Shown here: positions 1-7,176 of the stretch, one piece after another
Numbering within the stretch: position 1 is the stretch's first letter
Layout of the letters: each line of letters starts with the position of its first letter
From: CAYWFP01 sp964457365
Lineage (GTDB): Bacteria; Planctomycetota; SZUA-567
Assembly (NCBI GenBank): GCA_964457365.1
Contig: CAYWFP010000103.1
Location: 1 to 13,352 of the forward strand
DNA length: 13,352 nt
Reading direction: 5' to 3'
Translations under genes and position numbers: made by a program
The notes under the pieces: generated by a model
The model's database searches: none
What the model saw: only the letters and a program-made list of their open reading frames with translations
Told to the model about the DNA's origin: nothing

Positions 1-369
1 ATGGTCAACGAGACGCGCAAGATCTTCGGCGACGAGGAGATCCGCATCACCGCCACCTGCGTGCGCCTGCCGGTGATGCGCGCGCACTGCGAGGCGGTCA
101 ACCTCGAGTTCGAGAAGCCCGTCACCGAGGACGAGGTCCGCGCGATCCTCGCCAAGGCGCCGGGCGTGAAGATCCTGGACGACCGCGGGAACAACCGTTC
201 GCCGCAGCCGCTGGACGCCACCGGCCGGGACGAGGTCTTCGTCGGCCGCATCCGCGAAGACATCAGCCAGGACGGCCGCGGCATCGACATGTTTGTCGCG
301 GGCGACCAGATCCTCAAAGGCGCCGCCCTCAACGCCGTGCAGATCGCGGAGCTGGTGCTGGCGGAGTAG
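1..369 (+). CDS. asd: Aspartate-semialdehyde dehydrogenase, C-terminal part (5' end outside window)
   Basis: This is the C-terminal 122 residues of aspartate-semialdehyde dehydrogenase, which reduces aspartyl phosphate to the semialdehyde in lysine, threonine and methionine biosynthesis. The visible part begins at the family's internal KMVNET.KI segment, so the Met at position 1 is internal and roughly 200 residues lie upstream of the window. Recognisable family features are the ITATCVRLPV strand followed by AHCEAV, which carries the conserved catalytic-region histidine (many members read GHSEAV), then an FVGRIREDIS strand and the closing GDQILKGAALNAVQIAELV helix. Ser is replaced by Cys after the His, a variant that does not remove a known catalytic group. 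The gene ends 16 nt before queC on the same strand and may be cotranscribed with it. Identification is firm; only completeness is unknown. Confidence 0.93.
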   Translation: MVNETRKIFGDEEIRITATCVRLPVMRAHCEAVNLEFEKPVTEDEVRAILAKAPGVKILDDRGNNRSPQPLDATGRDEVFVGRIREDISQDGRGIDMFVAGDQILKGAALNAVQIAELVLAE

Positions 370-385
370 GCGGAGAAGAATCCTC

Positions 386-1066
386 ATGACCCCCGCCGTC
401 GTCCTCCTCTCGGGCGGGCTCGACTCGGCGACGACGCTGGCCATCGCGCGCAGCCGCCGATTCGAGTGCTACTGCCTCTCCTTCCGCTACGGCCAGCGCC
501 ACGCGGTCGAACTCGACGCCGCCACGCGCGTGGCCGACGCGCTCGGCGCGCGCGAACGCCGGATCGTCGATATCGACCTCCGCGCCTTCGGCGGCTCGGC
601 CTTGACCGGCGAGGCCGACGTCCCGAAGGACCGCATCGATGACACGGACGCCATCCCGGCCACGTACGTCCCCGCGCGCAATACGATCTTTTTAAGCTTC
701 GCCCTCGGCTGGGCCGAGGTACTGCAGGCGGAGGACATCTTCATCGGCGTCAACGCGGTCGACTACTCGGGATACCCCGACTGCCGGCCGGAGTTCATCG
801 ACGCCTACGCGCGCCTCGCGGCGCTGGCGACCAAAGCCGGCGTGGAAGGCAAGCCGCTGCGCATCCACGCGCCGCTGATCTACATGAAGAAAGCCGAGAT
901 CATCCAGGCCGGCGTCAGCCTCGGCCTCGACTACGGCCTGACCCACTCCTGCTACGACCCGAGCGGGGAGGGTCTCGCCTGCGGGCATTGCGACAGTTGC
1001 ATCCTCCGCCGTCGCGGTTTCGAAGAAGCGGGCGTGGACGACCCGACGGCGTACGTCAGTCCTTGA
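386..1066 (+). CDS. queC: 7-cyano-7-deazaguanine (preQ0) synthase QueC
   Basis: A 226-residue QueC, the usual length. The enzyme uses ATP and ammonia to convert 7-carboxy-7-deazaguanine into preQ0, the precursor of queuosine in tRNA. The N-terminal PP-loop SGGLDS is at residues 9-14 after a hydrophobic VVLLS strand. A YVPARNT motif follows mid-protein. The C-terminal zinc site is complete, with cysteines at about 189, 199, 202 and 205 in a CxxxxxxxxxCGHCDSC arrangement. The ATG at 386 is chosen because a GGAGAA ribosome-binding site lies 8 nt upstream and the PP-loop sits at the expected distance. The reading frame stays open upstream to 293, but that part overlaps asd and has no family match. 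The last 11 nt overlap the convergent FMN_bind gene on the other strand. No other queuosine gene is in view. Confidence 0.96.
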   Translation: MTPAVVLLSGGLDSATTLAIARSRRFECYCLSFRYGQRHAVELDAATRVADALGARERRIVDIDLRAFGGSALTGEADVPKDRIDDTDAIPATYVPARNTIFLSFALGWAEVLQAEDIFIGVNAVDYSGYPDCRPEFIDAYARLAALATKAGVEGKPLRIHAPLIYMKKAEIIQAGVSLGLDYGLTHSCYDPSGEGLACGHCDSCILRRRGFEEAGVDDPTAYVSP

Positions 1067-1448
1067 CCTTTTCCTTCACCCCGGCCTTTTCCAACGCTTC
1101 CCCGGTCGCTTTCAGAATCGCGCGGGAGGTGATGGTCGCGCCGGTGACCACGTGCACGCCCTCGACGCCGCCGGCCTTCTCGATCTGCCTGGGGATCTCG
1201 CGGATCGCGGTCTTGGGCCGGTTCTCCCGGTGCTTCCTCACCCGCACGTCGACGAGTTTGCCCTTCTTCACCTTCACCTCGACGCGAACGTCGGCGACAT
1301 AGCCGCGCGCCTTGGCCCGGTAGCGGCCGTCCTTGAGCGCGATCACCGGCGTTTTCTCCTCCTCCGCCTCGTCTTTCTTATCGTCGCCGGCATACGCCAT
1401 GACGACAAATCCGAAAAAAAGCTGTACAATCCACCATACCTGACGCAT
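1056..1448 (-). CDS. Small exported FMN_bind-domain protein
   Basis: A 130-residue protein with an N-terminal hydrophobic signal or anchor (residues 4-20, ending VVMAYA before GDDKKDEAEEE). A short acidic/lysine linker leads to a single FMN-binding domain of the NqrC/RnfG type (about 37-125). The domain shows the expected pattern: DGRYRAKARGY, alternating V/K strands, and the C-terminal VVTGATITS motif (about 100-108), where Thr is the residue to which ApbE attaches FMN in related proteins. The Asp that usually sits three residues before the S/T-GAT is His here. Such proteins carry flavin electrons outside the membrane, but no partner (Rnf, Nqr or ApbE) is visible. I start at the ATG at 1448 because it begins the signal peptide. 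The frame is open upstream to 1982 only as a shadow of cobO. Function beyond flavin binding is inference. Confidence 0.85.
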   Translation of the reverse strand: MRQVWWIVQLFFGFVVMAYAGDDKKDEAEEEKTPVIALKDGRYRAKARGYVADVRVEVKVKKGKLVDVRVRKHRENRPKTAIREIPRQIEKAGGVEGVHVVTGATITSRAILKATGEALEKAGVKEKVKD

Positions 1449-1515
1449 GATCTTGTCTTCTCGCAGCCGCTTTCCCCTCGTCTTTAAACTCCGCAACACC
1501 TTGGTGGCATTCACG

Positions 1516-1544
1516 TTGACATGGCCGGTGCCGCGTAGTACAAC
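1516..1544 (+). promoter_or_regulatory. Sigma70-like promoter for cobO
   Basis: A perfect TTGACA (-35) at 1516-1521 is followed by a 17-nt spacer and TACAAC (-10, 4 of 6 consensus bases) at 1539-1544. It lies about 80 nt before the cobO start and on its strand. The leader is too short for a cobalamin riboswitch. Confidence 0.6.
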
Positions 1545-1625
1545 AATCACGCCGAATCCCGCGCAAAGAACAATGCAAACGGCGTGCGCAAAAGTCATAG
1601 TAAACCACAGGGAGAACATTGGCCC

Positions 1626-2171
1626 ATGCCGGAAGAGAAAAAAAACGACTGGGACCGCGGCTATATCCAGATCTATACGGGAGACGGAAAAGGCAAGACC
1701 ACCGCGGCGTTGGGGCTGGCTTTGCGGTCCGCGGGCGCGGGACTGCGGGTCTATATAGGCCAGTTCCTCAAGGGAACGCCGACGAGCGAGCAGGTATCGC
1801 TGAACGCGTTCGGCGAGCAGATTCTGATCGAGCAGTTCGGCAGCGGCAGATGGCTCGGGCGCGGCAAGGAGATCGATCCGGCGGAGCACGAACTGGCCGC
1901 GCGCGGGCTCGAAGCGATCCGGTCGGCCATGAACGGAGGGTATGGACTGGTCATCGCCGACGAGATCCTCGGCGCAATCCACAGCGGGGTGCTACAGGAG
2001 GAGACGGTCGCAGCGCTGATCCGGAAAAAGCCGGCAAGCGTCGAACTGGTGCTGACCGGGCGCAACGCCCCGCCGAAGCTGATCGAACTGGCCGACTTGG
2101 TCACCGAGATGCGGATGGTCAAGCACTACTACCACGACGGCGTGGGCGCGCGCAAAGGCATCGAGAGCTGA
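1626..2171 (+). CDS. cobO: Cob(I)yrinic acid a,c-diamide adenosyltransferase (CobO/BtuR type)
   Basis: A 181-residue ATP:corrinoid adenosyltransferase of the CobO/BtuR/CobA class, which transfers adenosyl from ATP to cob(I)alamin or its precursors to make the coenzyme form. The P-loop TGDGKGKTT is at residues 18-26, in the orientation peculiar to this family, followed by AALGLALRS. Further family segments are VYIGQFLKG, a Walker-B-like LVIADEI, VELVLTGRNAP and the C-terminal DGVGARKGIES, equivalent to the family's A.KGIE ending. The ATG at 1626 is preferred, with GGGAG about 12 nt upstream. An in-frame ATG at 1584 would add 14 residues outside the family. It sits alone between convergent or divergent neighbours with no other cobalamin gene in the window, which fits either salvage or a dispersed pathway. 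Identification is firm. Confidence 0.94.
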   Translation: MPEEKKNDWDRGYIQIYTGDGKGKTTAALGLALRSAGAGLRVYIGQFLKGTPTSEQVSLNAFGEQILIEQFGSGRWLGRGKEIDPAEHELAARGLEAIRSAMNGGYGLVIADEILGAIHSGVLQEETVAALIRKKPASVELVLTGRNAPPKLIELADLVTEMRMVKHYYHDGVGARKGIES

Positions 2172-2193
2172 AGCGAGTCGCCTCCGCCGATTT

Positions 2194-2214
2194 GCCGGCG
2201 CCGCTGCCGCCGGC
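2194..2214. terminator. GC-rich hairpin between convergent genes (possible terminator)
   Basis: GCCGGCG (2194-2200), a 7-nt loop, then CGCCGGC (2208-2214) form a perfect 7-bp stem in the 102-nt gap between the convergent ends of cobO and the channel gene. There is no T-tract on either side, so it is a weak terminator candidate only. Confidence 0.3.
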
Positions 2215-2273
2215 TTCGGAACCGCGAACGGCGCGTCTGGTGGCGATCGGTCGCAAGCGCGAGAGCCGAGAGC

Positions 2274-3272
2274 TCAATACGTCCCCGCCAGCCGCAGGAC
2301 CACGTCGCCCTCGCGTAGCGTCACCTGCTCCAAATCGAACGAGAAGTGATCCTGCCGGAACAGCGCCACGGCCTGGCTGACCGCCTCGCGCACCGGCTTG
2401 CCCTCGTCGCCCTTGCCGATGCGCACCTCCTCCAGCGTCGGCGCGGTGGTCCCGGTCTGGAGCCGCACGAGCAGATCCTGCGCCACCGGCATGACCGCTG
2501 CCTGCGAGAGCATCCTGCCGACGATGGCCCCCGAGGGCAGCAGCACGTCCGCGCCGACAGAACGGAACTTCGACTCGGTCTCGGAGCGGTTGACGCGGAC
2601 GATGGTCTTGACCTGCCGCGCCAGGCCCTTGACGGTGACGAGGACGTAGAGGTTGACGTTGTCGTCTGGCGTGGCGATCAGAACGTCTTCAGCGAGGTCG
2701 ATGTTGACGGCCTTCAACACCTCGTCGCGGGTCGGATCGCCCGCGTAGTACTGCCCCTCGCGAAGCATATCCTGTAAAGGCCCCGGCAGATCGTCGAAGG
2801 CCGTTGTGCTGACGCAGACGAAAGGCCGCTCGCCGAGGCGGTACTCCTGCACGACGCTCTCGAGAAGCTCCGGGTCGGCGACGATGACGTGATGCCGCTT
2901 CAGATCCTTCATCCTCAGTCTCCTGTAGGCTTTTTCCAGCCAGGTGAAGAAGTTGTTCAAGAGCACCATCGAGGCGCCGAAGAAGAGACTCGCCGGCAGG
3001 AGCGCGTTGAAGATGGTCAGCAGCTTGCCGGCGGTGGTCTTGACGGTGATGTCGCCGAAGCCGATGGTGCGCGTGGTGATGACGGTGAAGTAGAGCCAGT
3101 CGAGATACGTCCGCGGCGCGGCGCCCGGGTCGATGTAACGGCGCTGGTCGCCCTCGACGAGGTAATAGAGCACCGAAAGCGCGAGCATGCAGACGAGCAT
3201 GATCGCCACCGAGGCGAACAGCACGAAGCCGGTCTTGCGGATCGCCCGCTCCAGAACGCCCGGACGGTTCAT
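2274..3272 (-). CDS. Two-TM potassium-channel-like protein with RCK (TrkA-N-like) domain
   Basis: A 332-residue inner-membrane protein. TM1 is about residues 14-39. The pore loop carries the selectivity filter TIGFGD (69-74, compare TVGYGD) after WLYFTVITT, and TM2 is about 82-106. This matches the minimal Ion_trans_2 potassium-channel pore. A cytoplasmic RCK-like region follows: HHVIVADP (127-134) as the first beta strand, the well-conserved GDPTRDEVLKAVNI (178-191), LIATPDDNVNLY (198-209) and a C-terminal TrkA_C-like part ending EGDVVLRLAG. The first strand is not followed by the GxGxxG turn of NAD-binding RCK domains, and the acidic residue expected after the second strand (FVCVSTT) is missing, so nucleotide binding is doubtful. 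The start at 3272 has a GAGGGG site 5 nt upstream and overlaps the rsmE stop as ATGA, implying translational coupling. K+ selectivity is inferred from the filter. Confidence 0.88.
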   Translation of the reverse strand: MNRPGVLERAIRKTGFVLFASVAIMLVCMLALSVLYYLVEGDQRRYIDPGAAPRTYLDWLYFTVITTRTIGFGDITVKTTAGKLLTIFNALLPASLFFGASMVLLNNFFTWLEKAYRRLRMKDLKRHHVIVADPELLESVVQEYRLGERPFVCVSTTAFDDLPGPLQDMLREGQYYAGDPTRDEVLKAVNIDLAEDVLIATPDDNVNLYVLVTVKGLARQVKTIVRVNRSETESKFRSVGADVLLPSGAIVGRMLSQAAVMPVAQDLLVRLQTGTTAPTLEEVRIGKGDEGKPVREAVSQAVALFRQDHFSFDLEQVTLREGDVVLRLAGTY

Positions 3273-3985
3273 GCCGTTCCCCTCAAGACCCGCACGCCGG
3301 CCACGCCCGCCATCGCCGCGGTCTCGATGCGCAGGACATGCGGCGAGAACTGAACCGCGCGCGCGTCGTGTTCCGCGCACCGCTGGCGTTCCTCATCGCT
3401 CAAGCCGCCCTCGGGACCGATCAGGACATGAATATCGCGCTCCGGCGGCTCCGCGTCAAGCGCTTCCCGCAGCGGCATGCCGTCCGGGTCGCCGACCAGC
3501 ACGAGCCCGTCGGGACGATTGTCCAGCCATTCGTCCAGCGTCACCGAACCATACACGTGGGGCAGATGCGCGCGGCGGCACTGCTTGCACGCCTCGACGG
3601 CCCAGCGACGCCACTTCGTCGGCTGCCCCCCACCCCCCGCGACACTGCGCGCGAAGCGAACGAACCGGATCGACGCGGCGCCCAGTTCGGTGCATTTCTC
3701 GATCATCACCTGCAGCCGCTTGCCCTTGGGTACCGCCACGGCCAGATGCACCGCCGGTCGCTGCGGCGGGACGGTCCGCACCGCCTCTACCTCCACCTCG
3801 ACGCGGCTGGCGTCGATCCGGACAATCCGGCCGCAGGCGACCGCCCCCGCCCCGTCGAAGAGTTCGGCCGCCTCCCCGGCGCGCAGCCGCAAGGGCCCGG
3901 CCGCATGACGCGCCTCGTTCTCCGGCAGCGTCACGACGCCGGGCGCCAGATCCGTCTCGGGCAGGAAGAACCGGGGGGCAGCCAT
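3269..3985 (-). CDS. rsmE: 16S rRNA (uracil-1498-N3)-methyltransferase RsmE
   Basis: A 238-residue SPOUT methyltransferase, close to the usual RsmE length of about 240. It methylates N3 of U1498 in the decoding region of 16S rRNA using SAM. The N-terminal PUA-like domain (about 1-72) opens with the typical APRFFLPE and has the NEARHA segment. The SPOUT domain follows: VAVPKGKRLQVMIEKCTELG (84-102), EACKQCRR (131-138, usually EA.EQ..R), the knot loop LIGPEGGLSDEE (188-199) and LRIETA (218-223, usually LR.ETA). The ATG at 3985 has a GGAGG site 5 nt upstream, lying 11 nt after the protease stop. The open frame continuing upstream to 5041 is a shadow of the protease gene. It is the middle gene of a three-gene operon and its stop overlaps the channel start. 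Confidence 0.95.
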   Translation of the reverse strand: MAAPRFFLPETDLAPGVVTLPENEARHAAGPLRLRAGEAAELFDGAGAVACGRIVRIDASRVEVEVEAVRTVPPQRPAVHLAVAVPKGKRLQVMIEKCTELGAASIRFVRFARSVAGGGGQPTKWRRWAVEACKQCRRAHLPHVYGSVTLDEWLDNRPDGLVLVGDPDGMPLREALDAEPPERDIHVLIGPEGGLSDEERQRCAEHDARAVQFSPHVLRIETAAMAGVAGVRVLRGTA

Positions 3986-3996
3986 GGCGCCTCCGC

Positions 3997-5028
3997 TCAA
4001 TCCGAGAAGAGCGAGATGTAGTAGATCATCACGCCGACGGCGAAGAGGTTGTTGACGCCGTGCACCAGGATCGGCAGCAACAGCCCGCGACTGCGCTCGC
4101 GCAGCACGGCCAGGAAGATCCCCAGCAGCGTCAACGGCAGGAATTTCATCACGTCCAGGTGGATCAGGCCGAAGAGAATGCCACTGATAACCGCCGCGGC
4201 GGGCCAGCCCATATGGCGACGAAACGCGCCGTAGCAGATCCCGCGAAAGACGATCTCCTCGAGGATCGGAGCGCCAACAATCGCATAGGCCGCCAGATAC
4301 AACTGCATGCCCACGCTCACCCGGTCGGCGAGAATCAAGAGGATCAGGTTGTTCTGCGGACCCGGGCCGAAATCGATACCGGGGAAAAGCGCAGAGAATA
4401 TGAAGAGCAGTATCAGCACGACGATGGCCACGATCACCATGACCGGAAGAAACGAGAGCCAGCCGAGCACGGCCTGAACGAACCGCGTGCCCATGCGGTC
4501 GAGGGTCAGCCCCAGATCCCGTCGGGTCACCCCGTCGGCGCCGAGCAGCAAGCCCGCATAGCCGACGGTCACGGCATAGACCAGGAACATGCCGACGAGC
4601 GCGTACTCCATCGGCCTGGCCGTGTCCATGAATGAAACGACCCGGCCCATGATCCAGAGACCGGTGACCAGCGCCAGGGCGATCTTGAGACAGGTAATCA
4701 GCCCCCACTGCGCCGGCGGCGACGTCGGCACGTTGTGCCACCAGCGCAGGTCGATCAGCTTCCATAACCCGTACGCGAAGAACGTCACGAACGCGCCCAG
4801 CAGCACCAGCGCGATAAGACCGACAAACACCAGCGCCGTCTGCGGCGAGAAATCGGGCTGGAGACCTTCCGGGATAAACGGCTCCGAACGGGCGCCTCTC
4901 GTCCAGGACCATCCGGCGATTACCTCGCCGATACGGAGAACCACGATCGCCAGAAACAGCAGGACAAAACCGACGGTCGTCACGTCGGCGAGTATCCTGA
5001 GAAAGCGCGGTCCGGTACGGTGCGACAT
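3997..5028 (-). CDS. CPBP-family intramembrane metalloprotease (CAAX protease/ABI type)
   Basis: A 343-residue polytopic membrane protein with about eight hydrophobic segments (near 18-34, 65-87, 112-130, 143-162, 190-213, 242-254, 276-292, 298-309 and 318-338). The C-terminal half carries all motifs of the CPBP/Rce1 family: EEIVFRG (257-263, with the glutamate pair and arginine), FGLIHLD (286-292, His 290) and LVHGVNN (321-327, His 323). These residues form the metal or catalytic site in Rce1-like proteases. Natural substrates of bacterial members are mostly unknown. Some act in signalling, others in bacteriocin immunity. The start at 5028 is supported by GGAGGGG just upstream and a -10 element at 5050-5055. 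It is the promoter-proximal gene of an operon with rsmE and the channel; no peptide or bacteriocin gene is nearby that would suggest a maturation role. Confidence 0.9.
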   Translation of the reverse strand: MSHRTGPRFLRILADVTTVGFVLLFLAIVVLRIGEVIAGWSWTRGARSEPFIPEGLQPDFSPQTALVFVGLIALVLLGAFVTFFAYGLWKLIDLRWWHNVPTSPPAQWGLITCLKIALALVTGLWIMGRVVSFMDTARPMEYALVGMFLVYAVTVGYAGLLLGADGVTRRDLGLTLDRMGTRFVQAVLGWLSFLPVMVIVAIVVLILLFIFSALFPGIDFGPGPQNNLILLILADRVSVGMQLYLAAYAIVGAPILEEIVFRGICYGAFRRHMGWPAAAVISGILFGLIHLDVMKFLPLTLLGIFLAVLRERSRGLLLPILVHGVNNLFAVGVMIYYISLFSD

Positions 5029-5049
5029 GCCCCCTCCACAAGCCGATCC

Positions 5050-5078
5050 ATTATAAGCTCGCGGAGGAAGGCGGGAAG
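5050..5078 (-). promoter_or_regulatory. Promoter for the protease-rsmE-channel operon
   Basis: Read on the minus strand, a perfect TATAAT lies at 5055-5050, about 21 nt before the protease start. At 17-nt spacing the -35 position (5078-5073) reads CTTCCC, a poor match, so the call rests on the -10 element. The expected leader is very short. Confidence 0.45.
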
Positions 5079-5114
5079 GTTTTGTGGAAAGGCCGGAGAG
5101 GAATCCGATTATCG

Positions 5115-5143
5115 TTGATTTCGATCACCCCTATCTCTATAAA
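5115..5143 (+). promoter_or_regulatory. Sigma70-like promoter for the 639-aa secreted protein gene
   Basis: TTGATT (5115-5120, 4 of 6) is followed by a 17-nt spacer and TATAAA (5138-5143, 5 of 6), about 40 nt before the ATG at 5185. It stands back to back with the promoter of the divergent protease operon, in an unusually A/T-rich patch. Confidence 0.6.
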
Positions 5144-5184
5144 TAACAAACAGTTGCACACCCGGCCGGACAAGGAGACGCGTG

Positions 5185-7104
5185 ATGCGCTTGATAAAGT
5201 TCGTGTGGTGTATGCTGACCGTCCTGCTGCTGGGATACAGTCCCGGCGCGCACTCGGCCGAGGAAATGCAGACGCTTGCGTTGACGGCCGAGACGCTCGA
5301 CGAGCCGACGGCACAGCAACTGGCGCAATTCGTCCGCGAGGCTCTCGCCGCGGCGCTGGAGAAACGACCGCCGAACGACGACGCCTTCGCCGGCACGCCG
5401 CTAGCTCGCGCGCGCAACGGCGCGCACCTGATCCTGCTCGATCCCAACGGCGAGGTGTTGAGTCAGGCCTGGTCGAGGCGGGCGTTGCTGATGGTCAACC
5501 TGCGGCTGGCGGCGGGCAAGACGATCGAGAATCAGGCACCGGAAAAAATCCGCGACGCGGCCTTTCTGTTGACAGTGCTGCAGTCGCCGGAGCTGCCGAA
5601 GAGACAGCATGCCGTGCAGCTTCATCCGCCCATCGGCGTGGTCGGTTTTCTCGCCGAGTACGACGGCCGCGAGGCGTTCGTTCCGCCACTGGCGCCATAC
5701 CTGGCGCGGCAGACCTGGAAGGAGATCCTGCCGCAGTTGCTCGGCCAGATCGCGCCTGCCGGCACCCGTTCCGACCGGCTGTTGCGCATGACGCTCAAGC
5801 CCGGATTTTCGCTCCACTACGTGCCGGGCATCACCATCGCCTCGCGCGGCCCCGACACCCGGCCGGAGGTACTCTACCGCCTCGGGCATCTCGTTTCCCC
5901 GCAGGCGATCGACCGCAAGGCCATCGCCGAGGCGCTGGTCCGTGCACACGCCTGGTACCTCGCGCATCAACGCCCGGACGGCAGCTTTCCGTTCCTCTAC
6001 GATCCGTACGACGATACGATCCGCCAGCGGGACAACCTCGAGGTGACCGCGATCAACTGCGCCGCGTTGGGCCGGCTTTGGCGCGCCACCGATAACGGCA
6101 AAGCGCGCGCACTCGGACTCAAAGCATTGCAACGCCTCTTCGCGCGGCACTACTACGATCATCCCGACGGAGGCGCGGGATACCTGCGCGAGCAGAAAAA
6201 CGACGAGTACAAGGTTACGCTCGGCGCTTCGGCGACCGGATTGATCGCGATCCTGGAGCTGGCTGCCCATGAAAAGGAGCCGACCTTCCGCGCGCGGGCC
6301 GAGAAGCTGGCGGGATTCCTCCAGGCCATGCGCCATCCCGACGGCCGCTACCGCAGCATCTACTACCCGCCCGGCCGCGAGGAGGACCGTGACGATGCCG
6401 ACCGCTACACCGGCCAGGCGCAACTGGCGCTGATGCTCTGGGCGGAAGCGACCAACAACCCGGGGCTGGTGGAGGATCTCTTCGGCAGCGCCGTCTACTT
6501 CGACAATACCCGTTTCCGTCCCTCGTTGCGCAATCCCGCCAAGGTACCGTACCGGGCCATGCCCTGGCAGACGCTGGCGAGCGTGCGCATCTACCGGGTG
6601 AAAAAACGGCAGGAGACATCCGAATTCGTCTTCGCCATGAACGACCTGCTGGTCAGCACACTGCAGGATCGTTTTACCGACGGCGACGCGTTGTTGCCGC
6701 TTGACGCGCGCGGTCGCTTTCTCACGCCGACGGCCCGCACCGCCGATCGGCCTCCGTATGCCGCCGAGACGGGCATGTACCTGCAGGGCGCGCTCTCCGC
6801 CTACCGCCTAGCGCGCGACACCGCCGATCCACTGGACCCGGCGCAGCAGGAACGCCTGAGAAAGCTGCGCCAGGCTTCGCTCTGGGGCCTGCGCTACCTG
6901 CTGCAACTGCAGATCCGGGATTCCTACGACACCTTCGCCTTCGCCAGACCCGAGCGGGCGCTGGGCGGCTTCCGCACCGCCATGGCGGATCCGCGTATCC
7001 GGCTGGACAACATGTTCTTCGCCGTCAGCGCTTTGAGTCAGGCCTTGGAAGCGCTCGAAAGCGAAGACCTACGTCTCGCGCAACGGCAAGCCGGAAGCCA
7101 CTGA
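5185..7104 (+). CDS. Secreted protein with AMMECR1-like N-terminal region and alpha/alpha-toroid C-terminal region
   Basis: A 639-residue protein that I cannot name. Residues 1-24 form a signal peptide (MRLIKF, a hydrophobic core, then GAHSA before EEMQ). Residues about 35-215 follow the order of segments in AMMECR1 domains: a helix FVREALAAALEK, a strand pair around AHLILLDPNGEVLSQAW, a helix near NLRLAAGKTIEN, IRDAAFLLTVL, then GVVGFLAEYDGREAFVPPLAPYL and WKEILPQLL. The AMMECR1 RGCIG motif is absent. From about 230 to 620 there are repeated alpha hairpins of the toroid type seen in glycosidases and prenyltransferase-like folds: RPDGSFPFLYDP, NLEVTAINCAALGRL, ASATGLIAILELA, YTGQAQLALMLWAEA, ETGMYLQGALSAYRL. 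The ATG at 5185 is preferred over the adjacent GTG at 5182 because AAGGAG is then 7 nt upstream. Enzyme activity and substrate are unknown. Confidence 0.85.
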   Translation: MRLIKFVWCMLTVLLLGYSPGAHSAEEMQTLALTAETLDEPTAQQLAQFVREALAAALEKRPPNDDAFAGTPLARARNGAHLILLDPNGEVLSQAWSRRALLMVNLRLAAGKTIENQAPEKIRDAAFLLTVLQSPELPKRQHAVQLHPPIGVVGFLAEYDGREAFVPPLAPYLARQTWKEILPQLLGQIAPAGTRSDRLLRMTLKPGFSLHYVPGITIASRGPDTRPEVLYRLGHLVSPQAIDRKAIAEALVRAHAWYLAHQRPDGSFPFLYDPYDDTIRQRDNLEVTAINCAALGRLWRATDNGKARALGLKALQRLFARHYYDHPDGGAGYLREQKNDEYKVTLGASATGLIAILELAAHEKEPTFRARAEKLAGFLQAMRHPDGRYRSIYYPPGREEDRDDADRYTGQAQLALMLWAEATNNPGLVEDLFGSAVYFDNTRFRPSLRNPAKVPYRAMPWQTLASVRIYRVKKRQETSEFVFAMNDLLVSTLQDRFTDGDALLPLDARGRFLTPTARTADRPPYAAETGMYLQGALSAYRLARDTADPLDPAQQERLRKLRQASLWGLRYLLQLQIRDSYDTFAFARPERALGGFRTAMADPRIRLDNMFFAVSALSQALEALESEDLRLAQRQAGSH

Positions 7105-7123
7105 ACACGCGCGGCGTTTCATG

Positions 7124-7153
7124 AAAAAACCGCCCGGCGCGAACCGGACGGTT
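7124..7153 (-). terminator. Intrinsic terminator of the OmpA-family lipoprotein gene
   Basis: AACCGCCCGG (7128-7137), a 6-nt loop and CCGGACGGTT (7144-7153) form a 10-bp stem with one mismatch, between two convergent genes. On the minus strand the stem runs straight into six T residues (7129-7124), 24 nt past the lipoprotein stop. On the plus strand a looser TTTT follows at 7158-7161, so it may also stop the 639-aa gene. Confidence 0.65.
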
Positions 7154-7176
7154 ATCGTTTTCACCCTGCGTCGCGA

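Noticed and set aside
1449..1625. Upstream extension of the FMN_bind protein through a hydrophobic stretch, or a cobalamin riboswitch before cobO
   Set aside because: The ATG at 1448 starts a proper signal peptide and the extension is an antisense reading of the intergenic region and cobO. The 177-nt gap holds a promoter within 110 nt of cobO, leaving too little leader for a cobalamin riboswitch, and no B12-box-like sequence was seen.
3187..4635. Plus-strand open frame of 482 codons across rsmE and the protease
   Set aside because: Arg/Pro/Ala-rich shadow of confidently identified minus-strand genes with intact catalytic motifs.
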